A stretch of 52,996 nucleotides of DNA from Amycolatopsis acidicola (lineage in GTDB: Bacteria; Actinomycetota; Actinomycetes; Mycobacteriales; Pseudonocardiaceae), in the NCBI RefSeq assembly GCF_007713735.2, contig NZ_VMNW02000063.1, positions 1 to 52,996 of the forward strand, given 5' to 3'. Both the position numbers and the translations under genes were made by a program. Positions 33,510 to 40,909 of this stretch are shown here, piece after piece. Numbering within the stretch: position 1 is the first letter of the stretch; every line of letters begins with the position of its first letter. The notes under the pieces are model-generated. The model saw only the letters and a list, made by a program, of their open reading frames with translations. It searched no databases and was not told where the DNA came from.

Positions 33510-34697
33510 GTGGAGCTCTTCTCGCCGTTGTCCCTGCCTGGCGGCGCCGTCCTGGTCAACCGTATCGCCAAGGCCTCGATGGAGGAGAACCTGGCGGCGG
33601 CCGGTCAGGTGCCCGATCACCGGCTGCGCAAGCTCTATCGCGCCTGGGGTTCCGGCGGTGCCGGGCTGCTGCTGACCGGGAACGTGATGGTGGACGCGCG
33701 GGCGGTCACCGGCCCGGCGGGCGTGGTCCTCGACGAACGCAGTCCGCTGGCGCCGTTCGCCTCGTGGGCGCGGGCCGCGCGGGCGGGTGGCGCGCAGGTG
33801 TGGATGCAGCTCAACCACCCGGGGCGGCAGGTCCGCGCGGATCAGGGCGGGGTCGCGTGGTCGCCGTCGGGGATCCCGATCGGCGGGGATTTCGCGCTGC
33901 CGTCGACGATGAGCGTGGCCGACATCCGCACGCTGGTCCGGATGTTCGCCACCAGCGCCGCGCGGGCCGCCGAAGCGGGGTTCACCGGGGTGCAGATCCA
34001 TGGGGCGCACGGATATCTGTTATCGCAGTTCCTTTCCCCACTGGTGAACCGGCGCACGGATGGCTGGGGCGGTTCGGTGCGCGCCCGCGCCCGGCTGCTG
34101 CTCGAAGTGGTGAGGGCGGTGCGCGAGGCGTTGCCGGCCGGGGTGTCGGTGGGTGTGAAACTGAACACCGCGGACTTCCAGCGCGGCGGTTTCGGCCCGG
34201 ACGACGCGCTCGAAGTGGTGGCGCTGCTCGGTGAGCTGCCCGTGGACCTGCTGGAGCTTTCCGGCGGCAGCGCGGAACGGCCCGCGATGCACGGTGCCGG
34301 GATGAGCGAGCGGACCCGTAGCCGGGAAGCGTATTTTCTCGATCTCGCCAAGGAAGTCGTCGCGGCCGCGCCGATGCCCGTGATGCTCACCGGCGGTATC
34401 CGGACCCGCGCGGGCGCGTGCGAGGTGCTGGCCGCGGGGGTGGCCGTGGTCGGGGTGGCCACCGCCCTCGCCCAGCGGCCCACGCTGCCGAGGGACTGGG
34501 AGCGCGGAAACCCGGGCCCCGCAGCACTTTCCGCCCCGTCCGCCGCGAAACAGGCGGCCGTGCGCTGGCTCCTCCGCCGCACGGCCGCGACCGGCACCAC
34601 CCCGTCGTCCGTCGACCCCGCCGCCGCGCTACGCCTCGACCAGCGCCGCCGGGCGGGGCTGCTGTCGCGGTACCGCGAGTGGCTCGCCACTCGATGA
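33510..34697 (+). CDS. NADH:flavin oxidoreductase (old yellow enzyme family)
   Basis: About 395 residues from GTG 33510, beginning VELFSPLSLPGGAVLVNRIAKASMEENLA as family members do; ATG 33480 is an alternative but would sit inside the operator. FMN-barrel motifs are GVQIHGAHGYLLSQFLSP and NRRTDGWGGSVRARARLL. There is no C-terminal 2,4-dienoyl-CoA-reductase extension, so it is the short OYE form. It reduces activated C=C bonds with NAD(P)H. Divergent from aldo/keto reductase-iclR and probably in the same regulon. Array C begins 15 bases after its stop. Confidence 0.87.
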   Translation: MELFSPLSLPGGAVLVNRIAKASMEENLAAAGQVPDHRLRKLYRAWGSGGAGLLLTGNVMVDARAVTGPAGVVLDERSPLAPFASWARAARAGGAQVWMQLNHPGRQVRADQGGVAWSPSGIPIGGDFALPSTMSVADIRTLVRMFATSAARAAEAGFTGVQIHGAHGYLLSQFLSPLVNRRTDGWGGSVRARARLLLEVVRAVREALPAGVSVGVKLNTADFQRGGFGPDDALEVVALLGELPVDLLELSGGSAERPAMHGAGMSERTRSREAYFLDLAKEVVAAAPMPVMLTGGIRTRAGACEVLAAGVAVVGVATALAQRPTLPRDWERGNPGPAALSAPSAAKQAAVRWLLRRTAATGTTPSSVDPAAALRLDQRRRAGLLSRYREWLATR

Positions 34698-34711
34698 CCT
34701 GCGCCCGCGGC

Positions 34712-34900
34712 GTGTTGGCCCCTCCCGTTGGTGTGTTTGCCCGCCGGGTTGGCGTGTTGGCCGGTGGCGCTGGCGGGTTGGCGGGGTCGGTGTGTTGGCT
34801 GGCCGCGCTGGCGTGTTGGCCGCTCGCGTCGGTGTGTTGGCTGCCCGGGTTGGCGTGTTGGCTGGCCGCGTGTTGGCCGCGGGTGTCGGTGTGATGGCTG
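34712..34900. repeat. 21-bp-period repeat array C
   Basis: Units beginning GTGTTGGC or GTGTTTGC start at 34712, 34733, 34754, 34792, 34813, 34834, 34855 and 34870, with a variant at 34775 and a last degenerate GTGATGGC at 34891. Most steps are 21 bases; those from 34775 and 34855 are shortened to 17 and 15. Unlike arrays A and B all units share one orientation. It lies between the end of the OYE gene and the cobalamin riboswitch. Confidence 0.8.
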
Positions 34901-34974
34901 GAAGCGTGCCTCGGCACCCGGGTGATGAATCGTGCAAGGCGGGTCACCTTGATTGACTGCGTGACAGCGGCGCA

Positions 34975-35085
34975 CGTACTGTCATCCCCGCGTGACGGTT
35001 CCGGGAAGCTGGTGAGAATCCAGCACGGTCGCGCCACTGTGAGCCCGCACCGGGCGAGTCAGGTCCAGGAGCCGTCGCGATGACC
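34975..35085 (+). ncRNA. Cobalamin (B12) riboswitch
   Basis: Conserved segments are GGAAGCTGGTGAGAATCC (about 35004-35021), GCGCCACTGTGAGCC (about 35031-35045) and the B12-box-like GAGTCAGGTCCAGGAGCC (35056-35073). They stand in the order and spacing of the cobalamin element core. It is followed by cbtB (ATG 35129, GAAGGAGG at 35111-35118). Adenosylcobalamin binding should switch off the cobalt transporter operon. The exact 5-prime boundary is not determined. Confidence 0.9.
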
Positions 35086-35128
35086 GCTCGAAACGGGACG
35101 CGTGATCCCCGAAGGAGGCTCGCCAGCC

Positions 35129-35344
35129 ATGACTGCCATTCCCGCCGAATCCACCCGAGCGACGCCCGTCGTCCTGCCCGCGACGAAGGCGGTGCTGTGG
35201 CTCGCCGGAACCGTGTTCCTGGCGCTGGCGCTGTACTACTTCATCGGCATCGACCAGGGCGCGACGTCCGTGTTCGGCAGCGATATGCACATCCACGAGT
35301 TCGTGCACGACGCGCGTCACTTCCTCGGTTTCCCCTGCCACTGA
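35129..35344 (+). CDS. cbtB: CbtB subunit of cobalt transporter
   Basis: A 71-residue protein with one membrane helix (about 25-45) and a His-rich C-terminus, SDMHIHEFVHDARHFLGFPCH, which is the hallmark of CbtB and likely binds cobalt. ATG 35129 has GAAGGAGG upstream. First gene after the cobalamin riboswitch and followed by cbtA, the standard riboswitch-cbtBA order. Confidence 0.92.
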   Translation: MTAIPAESTRATPVVLPATKAVLWLAGTVFLALALYYFIGIDQGATSVFGSDMHIHEFVHDARHFLGFPCH

Positions 35345-35365
35345 TCCGCGGGGGGACAACCGAAC

Positions 35366-36154
35366 ATGGAGAAGAAACTGATCCTGCGCGGCGTCCTCGC
35401 GGGCGCCTTCGCGGGGCTGCTCGCGTTCGTCTTCGCGCGTGTCTTCGCCGAGCCGCAGATCCAGGCCGGCATCGACTACGAGGCGGGCCGTGAGTCCGCC
35501 GAGCAGGCGATGACGCACAGCGGCGGCGGCGAGGAGATGGAGCTGTTCAGCCGCGCTGTCCAGGGAAACCTGGGTATCGGCGTCGGCATCGTGCTCTTCG
35601 GCGTCGCGATGGGCGCGCTGTTTTCCGTCGTGTACACGGTGTGCCTCGGCCGGGTCGGCAATGTCCGGGCGCGCACGCTGGCCCTGCTCGTCGCCGGTGC
35701 CGGGTTCGCCGGCGTCTACCTGGTGCCGTTCCTGAAGTACCCGGCCAACCCGCCGGGCATCGGCGGCTCGGACACCATCGGCGAACGCGGCAGCATGTAC
35801 CTGGTCATGGTGCTGGCGTCGATCGTGGTCCTCGGCCTCGCGCTGTGGCTCGGCCGCCGTCTGCGGGCACGCCTGGGCAACTGGAACGCCACCCTCGTCG
35901 CGGGCGCGGCGTTCCTCGTCGTGATCGGCATCGTGATGGCCGTGCTGCCGACGATCGCCGAAACCCCCGGTGCGATGACGAACGACGCCGGGGTGATCGT
36001 CTTCCCCGGCTACCCGGCCGACGTGCTGTTCAAGTTCCGGCTGTACTCGGTGGGCGCGCAGATCGTCCTGTGGGGCGCGCTCGGGCTCGCCTTCGGGCCG
36101 CTGGCCGAGCGCCTGCTCGACCGGGAGCGCGGCAAGGTGGCCGCGGTCGCCTGA
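35366..36154 (+). CDS. cbtA: CbtA cobalt transporter
   Basis: A 262-residue membrane protein with about five to six helices, matching CbtA: MEKKLILRGVLAGAFAGLLAFVFARVFAEPQIQAGIDYE at the N-terminus with the conserved Glu/Asp pair, then the long loop ending in FSRAVQGNLG. It imports Co(II) for cobalamin synthesis, with CbtB. The next gene's ATG overlaps its stop (TGATG). Confidence 0.92.
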   Translation: MEKKLILRGVLAGAFAGLLAFVFARVFAEPQIQAGIDYEAGRESAEQAMTHSGGGEEMELFSRAVQGNLGIGVGIVLFGVAMGALFSVVYTVCLGRVGNVRARTLALLVAGAGFAGVYLVPFLKYPANPPGIGGSDTIGERGSMYLVMVLASIVVLGLALWLGRRLRARLGNWNATLVAGAAFLVVIGIVMAVLPTIAETPGAMTNDAGVIVFPGYPADVLFKFRLYSVGAQIVLWGALGLAFGPLAERLLDRERGKVAAVA

Positions 36155-36795
36155 TGCTGGAGGAGCTCGGCCCGTTCTTCGCCGTGGAGACGCACGCCGC
36201 GGGCGCGGTGCCCCCGCCACCGTGGCGTGCGTTCCACGAGGCGGACCTCACGGAGCGCGTGCGGGCGGTGCGGCGGCATCTCGCCAACGGCCGTCCCGAG
36301 GACGAGGTCGAGCTGCGCGTCGCCGCGTCGGTGGCGCATCTCGGCCTCGCCGCACGGCTTCTCTCGCCCGCGCTGGCGCTCAACGCGTCGCGCGGCGAGG
36401 TGCCGTCGGAAATCTGGTGGCAGGACGTCGTGGGCGGTGCTTTGCCGCTGTCGGTCTGCCCGGTCGGCGGCGAGTTGACGCTCGAACCGCTCGCCGACCT
36501 CAACGCCGCGTTCGAGCCGTTTTCCGTGTCCTCCCAAGTGCTTTGGGGCAATGTCGGCTCCGCCGTCAATGGCGCGCTCACGATGGTCGGCGCGGCGGCG
36601 CCGGACTGGCTGGGCCGCGCCCGCGAGCTGGCGAACGGACTGCTGTCGGCCCCACCGCTCAAGGGCACGAGCACGGTCGTCGGCGGAAGGTTCCGGCGGC
36701 GCAGCTGCTGCCTGATCTACCGTGCCGCTCCCGGGGGAACGGGCCCCGTTTGCGGCGACTGTGTCCTGCAGGACGCGGCTAGCATGCGAAGGTGA
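36154..36795 (+). CDS. FhuF-like (2Fe-2S) protein
   Basis: A 213-residue protein whose end carries four cysteines as C-C-x13-C-x2-C (SCCLIYRAAPGGTGPVCGDC), the [2Fe-2S] ligand pattern of the FhuF ferric-reductase family (the E. coli spacing is slightly shorter). The rest is helical, with VLWGNVGSAVNGAL typical of the actinobacterial relatives. Co-translated with cbtA and overlapping the pirin start by four bases. Being under a cobalamin riboswitch is odd for a siderophore reductase; it may reduce a metal chelate or the cobalt of a corrinoid (inference). Confidence 0.78.
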   Translation: MLEELGPFFAVETHAAGAVPPPPWRAFHEADLTERVRAVRRHLANGRPEDEVELRVAASVAHLGLAARLLSPALALNASRGEVPSEIWWQDVVGGALPLSVCPVGGELTLEPLADLNAAFEPFSVSSQVLWGNVGSAVNGALTMVGAAAPDWLGRARELANGLLSAPPLKGTSTVVGGRFRRRSCCLIYRAAPGGTGPVCGDCVLQDAASMRR

Positions 36796-37775
36796 GCAAC
36801 TTCGAGCGCGACCCCGTGGAAGTGGTCTGCACGGCCGGGGAAAACCCGGCTGTCGTGGAAATCCTGGAGCCGCGCGAGGTTCCGCTCGGCGGCCCGCGAG
36901 CGCTGAAGGTGCGGCGCACGCTGCCGCAGCGCAGCCGCAGCCTCGTCGGCGCCTGGTGTTTCGTCGACTCCTACGGGCCCACCCCGTCGTCGGCGCCGCG
37001 CACGATGGACACGCCGCCGCATCCGCACACCGGCCTGCAGACGGTGAGCTGGCTCTACGCGGGCCGGATCGAGCATCGCGATTCCGTCGGCACACTCGCG
37101 CACATCACGCCCGGCCAGGTGAACCTGATGACGGCGGGCGCGGGCATCCAGCATTCCGAGGTGTCCACCGCCGACGCCCGCCCGTTGCACGGCGTGCAAC
37201 TGTGGGTCGCGCTGCCCGACGCGAGCCGGCACGTCGCGCCGTTCTTCGAGCATTTCGTGCCGGAGCCGATCTCCTTCGGCGACGCGACGTTGCGGGTCTT
37301 CGCCGGTGAGCTGCTCGGGTCGAAGGCCGCCGTGACCGGATTCACTCGGCTGGTCGGCGCGCAGCTCGACCTGCCGGCCGGGGCGAGTGTCCGGCTCCCG
37401 GTCGACCCGGAGTTCGAGCACGGGCTGGTGGTGGACGCCGGGACGCCGAAGCTCCAGTGCGTCGAGGTCCCGGCGGCCCGGCTCGGCGTCGTCGGCACTG
37501 GACTGTCCGAACTGGACATTCAGGCGGGTGAGGAACCGTTGCGCGCCTTGCTGATCGGTGGCGAACCGTTCGCCGAGCAGATCGTGATGTGGTGGAACTT
37601 CATCGGCCGGAGTCACGACGAGATCGCCGCGCTGCGGGACCAGTGGCAGGCGGAGGTGATCCACGGCGGCACGTCCACGGGTCGCTACGGCCGCGTGGAC
37701 GGCTACGACGGCGCGCCGCTGCCCGCGCCCGCGTTGCCGAACGTCCGGTTGCGTCCGCGAGGCCGCCCGCTCTAG
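36792..37775 (+). CDS. Pirin family protein
   Basis: A 327-residue bicupin. N-terminal metal ligands lie in the TPPHPHTGLQTVSWLYAG and GAGIQHSE blocks of pirin, and a C-terminal pirin domain contains GGEPFAEQIVMWWNFIGRS. Some pirins have quercetinase activity, others are regulators; this one cannot be placed. GTG 36792 overlaps the FhuF-like gene, so it is probably part of the riboswitch-led transcript. Confidence 0.87.
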   Translation: MSNFERDPVEVVCTAGENPAVVEILEPREVPLGGPRALKVRRTLPQRSRSLVGAWCFVDSYGPTPSSAPRTMDTPPHPHTGLQTVSWLYAGRIEHRDSVGTLAHITPGQVNLMTAGAGIQHSEVSTADARPLHGVQLWVALPDASRHVAPFFEHFVPEPISFGDATLRVFAGELLGSKAAVTGFTRLVGAQLDLPAGASVRLPVDPEFEHGLVVDAGTPKLQCVEVPAARLGVVGTGLSELDIQAGEEPLRALLIGGEPFAEQIVMWWNFIGRSHDEIAALRDQWQAEVIHGGTSTGRYGRVDGYDGAPLPAPALPNVRLRPRGRPL

Positions 37776-37798
37776 CGTGTGCACATAAGGCATGACGT

Positions 37799-37813
37799 TT
37801 GCAGAATGTGCAA
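37799..37813. promoter_or_regulatory. Operator candidate TTGC-N7-GCAA (site 3)
   Basis: TTGCAGAATGTGCAA, a perfect match to the palindrome at 28613 and 33492, ends 12 bases before the KDPG aldolase ATG. A degenerate companion (GTGC-N7-GCAT) begins at 37779, 20 bases upstream. It suggests that the aldolase belongs to the same regulon as the island. Confidence 0.62.
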
Positions 37814-37825
37814 CAGGGATGGGCG

Positions 37826-38431
37826 ATGGACAGCGCTGAGTTCTTCGAACACCGACTCGCCGGAAGCCCGGTGCTCGGGATCTTCCGCAACCACGACCCG
37901 GCCGAGACGGTCGCGGCCTGTGAGCGGGCCTGGGAGTTCGGGGTGGAGCTGGTCGAAATACCGGTGCAGTCCCCGGACGCCGTGCCGTCCCTCCGTGCGG
38001 CGCTGGACGCGGCGCGCGAGCGGGGCAAGGCTGTCGGCGCGGGCACCGTAACCACGGTTTCGCAGCTGCGCGAGGTGCACGAGCTGGGCGCCGCCTTCAC
38101 CGTCGCGCCCGGGCTGCACCCCGAGGTGGCCGACGAATCGCAGCGCATCGGCCTCCCGCATCTGCCCGGTGTCGCCACGTCCACCGAGATCGCCGCGGCG
38201 CTCGCGCGGGGTTACACGTGGCTCAAGGCTTTCCCGGCGAAACAGCTCGGCGCGGAGTGGATCACCGCGCAGCTGGCGCCCTTCCCGGCCGTCCGATTCG
38301 TGGCCACGGGCGGGATCGGCGCGGGCAACGCCGGGGAGTTCCTCCGCGCCGGATGCCGTGGCGTTGCCGTCGGCTCGGCGTTGGAGGACCCGGATTCCTT
38401 GCCGCTGCTGCGCGAAGCCGTCAGCGCCTGA
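37826..38431 (+). CDS. eda: KHG/KDPG aldolase
   Basis: A 201-residue class I aldolase. Glu44 (ELVEIPVQ) is the catalytic acid/base and Lys134 (WLKAFPAKQLG) forms the Schiff base. GAGTV and FVATGGIGAGN are the phosphate-binding loops. It splits 2-keto-3-deoxy-6-phosphogluconate (or 4-hydroxy-2-oxoglutarate) to pyruvate and an aldehyde. No KDG kinase or dehydratase gene is adjacent. It carries the island's operator motif, so it may feed on the island's product. Its 3-prime end overlaps the convergent PAS-domain regulator by 11 bases. Confidence 0.9.
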   Translation: MDSAEFFEHRLAGSPVLGIFRNHDPAETVAACERAWEFGVELVEIPVQSPDAVPSLRAALDAARERGKAVGAGTVTTVSQLREVHELGAAFTVAPGLHPEVADESQRIGLPHLPGVATSTEIAAALARGYTWLKAFPAKQLGAEWITAQLAPFPAVRFVATGGIGAGNAGEFLRAGCRGVAVGSALEDPDSLPLLREAVSA

Positions 38432-39053
38432 CTTCGCGCTTCCGGCATTCGGCGAGATCGGTGTAGAGCGAAGCGCGCGAAATTCCCAGCCGTGCGGCGA
38501 TTTTCGGGGCCGCGCCGCGCACGGCGAACACGCCGCGCTCGTCCAACGCCTTCAGCAGCGGGAGCCGCTCGCGCCGCGTGAGGGTGGCGACGGGCTTGGC
38601 GAGGTTGCGTTCCTCGGCGCGCACCACGGCCTCCACCACCTCGTCGAAGTCGTCGGTGAAGGTGGTCGCCGGGACCGGCGCGGACGCTATCCCGGCGAGG
38701 TCCGCCAGCACGTCCCCGGCCTGCTGCAACGCCGTCACGTCGAGGTTCACGCACAACGCGCCGACGAGCGTGCCGTCGTCGTCGCGCAAGGGGAGCGTGG
38801 AGGATTTCACCGTGCGGCCCTCGGGCGTCCTGGTCACGTAGTTGAGCTCGGCCTCCGCGTCTTCGCCGCGGGCCAGCATCGCCAGCCCGATCTCGCTCAG
38901 CGCGCCGCCGACGTGCCGCCCGGTGACCTCCCCGGACACCGCGACGACGGACCGCTCGCCCTGGCGGTAGTCGTGCAACACGACCTCGCACGAGCGCCCG
39001 AACGTGGCGGCGAGACCGGGCACCACCTGTTTCAGCGCCTCGATGACGTCCAT
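38421..39053 (-). CDS. PAS-like/HTH regulator (YheO/DauR type)
   Basis: A 210-residue regulator. The N-terminal YheO-like PAS domain (about 5-115) contains SCEVVLHDYRQGERSVVAVSG and GALCVNLDVTALQQ. The C-terminal DauR-like HTH (about 160-205) has RLPLLKALDERGVFAVRGAAPKIAARLGISRASLYTDL. Relatives regulate amino-acid catabolism. It follows the TetR gene by four bases and is probably its operon partner. Target unknown. Confidence 0.87.
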   Translation of the reverse strand: MDVIEALKQVVPGLAATFGRSCEVVLHDYRQGERSVVAVSGEVTGRHVGGALSEIGLAMLARGEDAEAELNYVTRTPEGRTVKSSTLPLRDDDGTLVGALCVNLDVTALQQAGDVLADLAGIASAPVPATTFTDDFDEVVEAVVRAEERNLAKPVATLTRRERLPLLKALDERGVFAVRGAAPKIAARLGISRASLYTDLAECRKREVRR

Positions 39054-39057
39054 CGGT

Positions 39058-39681
39058 TCACCGGCCGACGAGGGACATCAGCGTGTCGGCCAGCTCGTCG
39101 ACCGCGCGTTTGCGCGCCCGTACGCCCAGCTCCCCGCACCACAACGGCGCCTGCGTCATCGAAGCGTGCAGGCACTGCAGCACCGTGTCCACGCTCGTGA
39201 CCTTGAACTCGCCGCTCGCGACGCCCTCTTCGACGAGGCCGCGGAACAGGTTGTCGTGCCGCAGCCGCAGTTCCTTGATCCGCGCCCGCTGCGGCTCCGG
39301 CCATTCGCGTGGCACCAGGAACAGCCGCAGCGCCGCCGGGTAGTCGTTGACCGCGATGGTGACGTGCTCGTGGATCAGCGCGCGTAGACGCTCGGTGACC
39401 GTGCCGTCCGCTGGGAGCTGCTCCAGGCGCGCCGTCCAGTCGTTGCCCAGCGTCTCGATCGCCGCCGTGCACAGCTCGTCCTTGCTGGGGAAGTAGTAGT
39501 AGAGCGAGCCCTTGGTGACGTCGAGGCGCTCGGCCACGTCGTCCAGGCTGACCGCGTCGTACCCGCGCTCGCCGAACAGCTCTGCCGCGACGGTCAGGAT
39601 CTCCTGGATCCGCCGGCCGCGTTTCCGCTGGACACGGCTGGACGGGGTCTTCTCGTCGACGGTCTGCTGGTGCGCGCTCAT
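39058..39681 (-). CDS. TetR-family regulator
   Basis: A 207-residue regulator with a canonical N-terminal HTH: EILTVAAELFGERGYDAVSLDDVAERLDVTKGSLYYYFPSKDEL (about 27-70). The C-terminal half is a ligand domain of the type paired with acyl-CoA-responsive repressors. ATG 39681 gives the family length, although the frame is open for another 500 bases upstream. Followed by the PAS regulator. Its own target is not obvious. Confidence 0.88.
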   Translation of the reverse strand: MSAHQQTVDEKTPSSRVQRKRGRRIQEILTVAAELFGERGYDAVSLDDVAERLDVTKGSLYYYFPSKDELCTAAIETLGNDWTARLEQLPADGTVTERLRALIHEHVTIAVNDYPAALRLFLVPREWPEPQRARIKELRLRHDNLFRGLVEEGVASGEFKVTSVDTVLQCLHASMTQAPLWCGELGVRARKRAVDELADTLMSLVGR

Positions 39682-39728
39682 CCGGTGGGCTTCCTCCTCG
39701 GCTGGACCACCACAGGGTACCGGGCGCG

Positions 39729-40232
39729 CTATCTCTCCAGCCGGTCCTTGAGCGCCGCCAGCCGTTCCCGCCAGTACGCCTTGGCCTCCTCGACGGCGGC
39801 CGCGCCGGCGAGTTTCTCGTGCGCCAGCGCCACCTGCGACCGGCCGTCCCCTTTGGACACGAACCCGGCCGCGAGCCGCGTTCCGCCGGTCCAGTCGGCA
39901 CGCCACGTCTTCGGCGGGGTGGCCGTGCGGACCCGGGCGCCGGCACGTACGGCGTCCTCGGTGAACGCCTCGTACAACCGCTCGACCGGAACGGCGACCG
40001 TCTTGCCCGCGGTCGCGGAAAAACCGCCCCCGCGCGCCTGGTTCGGTGCGCGCAGCCCGCGGGCGCGTTCGTATTCGACAGTGAGGTGCTGGGCCCACCA
40101 GTTGCCGATGCCGTACGTGCTCAGCCGTCCGACGATTTCGCCGTGCGACCGCTTCGCCGCGCCCCACTCGTCGAGCAGAGCGAACCACTCTTCCCCGTCG
40201 CGCCCAGTGCGTTCCCGGACCTTGCCCGCCAT
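39729..40232 (-). CDS. DUF4287 / START-like (SRPBCC) domain protein
   Basis: A 167-residue protein. The first part (SHGEIVGRLSTYGIGNWWAQHLTVEYERARGLR) is a DUF4287-like helical module. The second part (KTVAVPVERLYEAFTE ... TGGTRLAAGFVSKGDGRSQVALAHEKLA) is an SRPBCC/Aha1-like ligand-binding fold. ATG 40232 has AGAGG upstream and is preferred to the in-frame GTG at 40241. Ligand unknown. It lies downstream of paaR on the same strand with a 49-base gap and may or may not be part of that transcript. Confidence 0.75.
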   Translation of the reverse strand: MAGKVRERTGRDGEEWFALLDEWGAAKRSHGEIVGRLSTYGIGNWWAQHLTVEYERARGLRAPNQARGGGFSATAGKTVAVPVERLYEAFTEDAVRAGARVRTATPPKTWRADWTGGTRLAAGFVSKGDGRSQVALAHEKLAGAAAVEEAKAYWRERLAALKDRLER

Positions 40233-40281
40233 CGCGACCACCTCTTCCGTTGCCGGTGAAGACCTACCGGCGCCGGGAAAG

Positions 40282-40887
40282 TCATCGCGCCCGCACGCGC
40301 AATCCGTTGAACGCCACCGTGGTTACGGTCTCCGCCAGCTCGCTCGCCGAGGCGCCGCCGCGCGGCCGGTACCACTCGATCAGCGAGTTGACCATGCCGA
40401 ACAGCAGCCGCGCGGCGGTGGCCGGATCGACGTCCGGGCGCAGGTCGCCCTCGGCCGCGGCCTCGGCCACCAGGCCCGTCACGAAATGGTCGAACTCGCG
40501 CCTGCGGGCCAGCGCGTCCCGCTCCACCTTGGTGTTCCCGCGCACCCGCAGCAGCAGCGTGACGAACGGCAGCTCCTCCACCAGCACCACCACGCTGCCG
40601 CGGACGAGGTGTTCCAGCCTGTCCACGGCCCGGCCCTCGATCGCGGCCAGCTTGTCGACCTCGCCGAACAGCCCGTCCAGCGCGCGGTTCACCGACAGCC
40701 GCAGCAGTTCCTGTTTGCTCGGCACGTGGTGGTAGATGGCCGATTTGGTGATCCCCAGCTTGCGCGAGAGATCCTCCATGCTGGTGCCGTCGTACCCGCG
40801 TTCGTTGAACAGCTTGACGGCGACCGCCAGCAGCGACTCGAGGTCGTAGCCCGGCCTGCCCCGGCGGGCGGGTGGTGCGCTCGTCAT
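40282..40887 (-). CDS. paaR: PaaR, TetR-family repressor of phenylacetate degradation
   Basis: A 201-residue TetR regulator: LAVAVKLFNERGYDGTSMEDLSRKLGITKSAIYHHVPSKQELL at the N-terminus, and a C-terminal domain with EELPFVTLLLRVRGNTKVERDAL seen in actinobacterial PaaR. It is the third gene of paaI-paaK-paaR. Two palindromes at 42689 and 42782 fit the PaaR binding motif I recall from Corynebacterium. Phenylacetyl-CoA would be the inducer by analogy. Confidence 0.85.
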   Translation of the reverse strand: MTSAPPARRGRPGYDLESLLAVAVKLFNERGYDGTSMEDLSRKLGITKSAIYHHVPSKQELLRLSVNRALDGLFGEVDKLAAIEGRAVDRLEHLVRGSVVVLVEELPFVTLLLRVRGNTKVERDALARRREFDHFVTGLVAEAAAEGDLRPDVDPATAARLLFGMVNSLIEWYRPRGGASASELAETVTTVAFNGLRVRAR

Positions 40888-40909
40888 GATCCGAGTATCG
40901 CAAGCACGG

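Noticed and set aside
39682..40188. Longer N-terminal form of the TetR protein
   Set aside because: The extension runs opposite the frame of the START-domain gene, and TetR proteins start just before the HTH.
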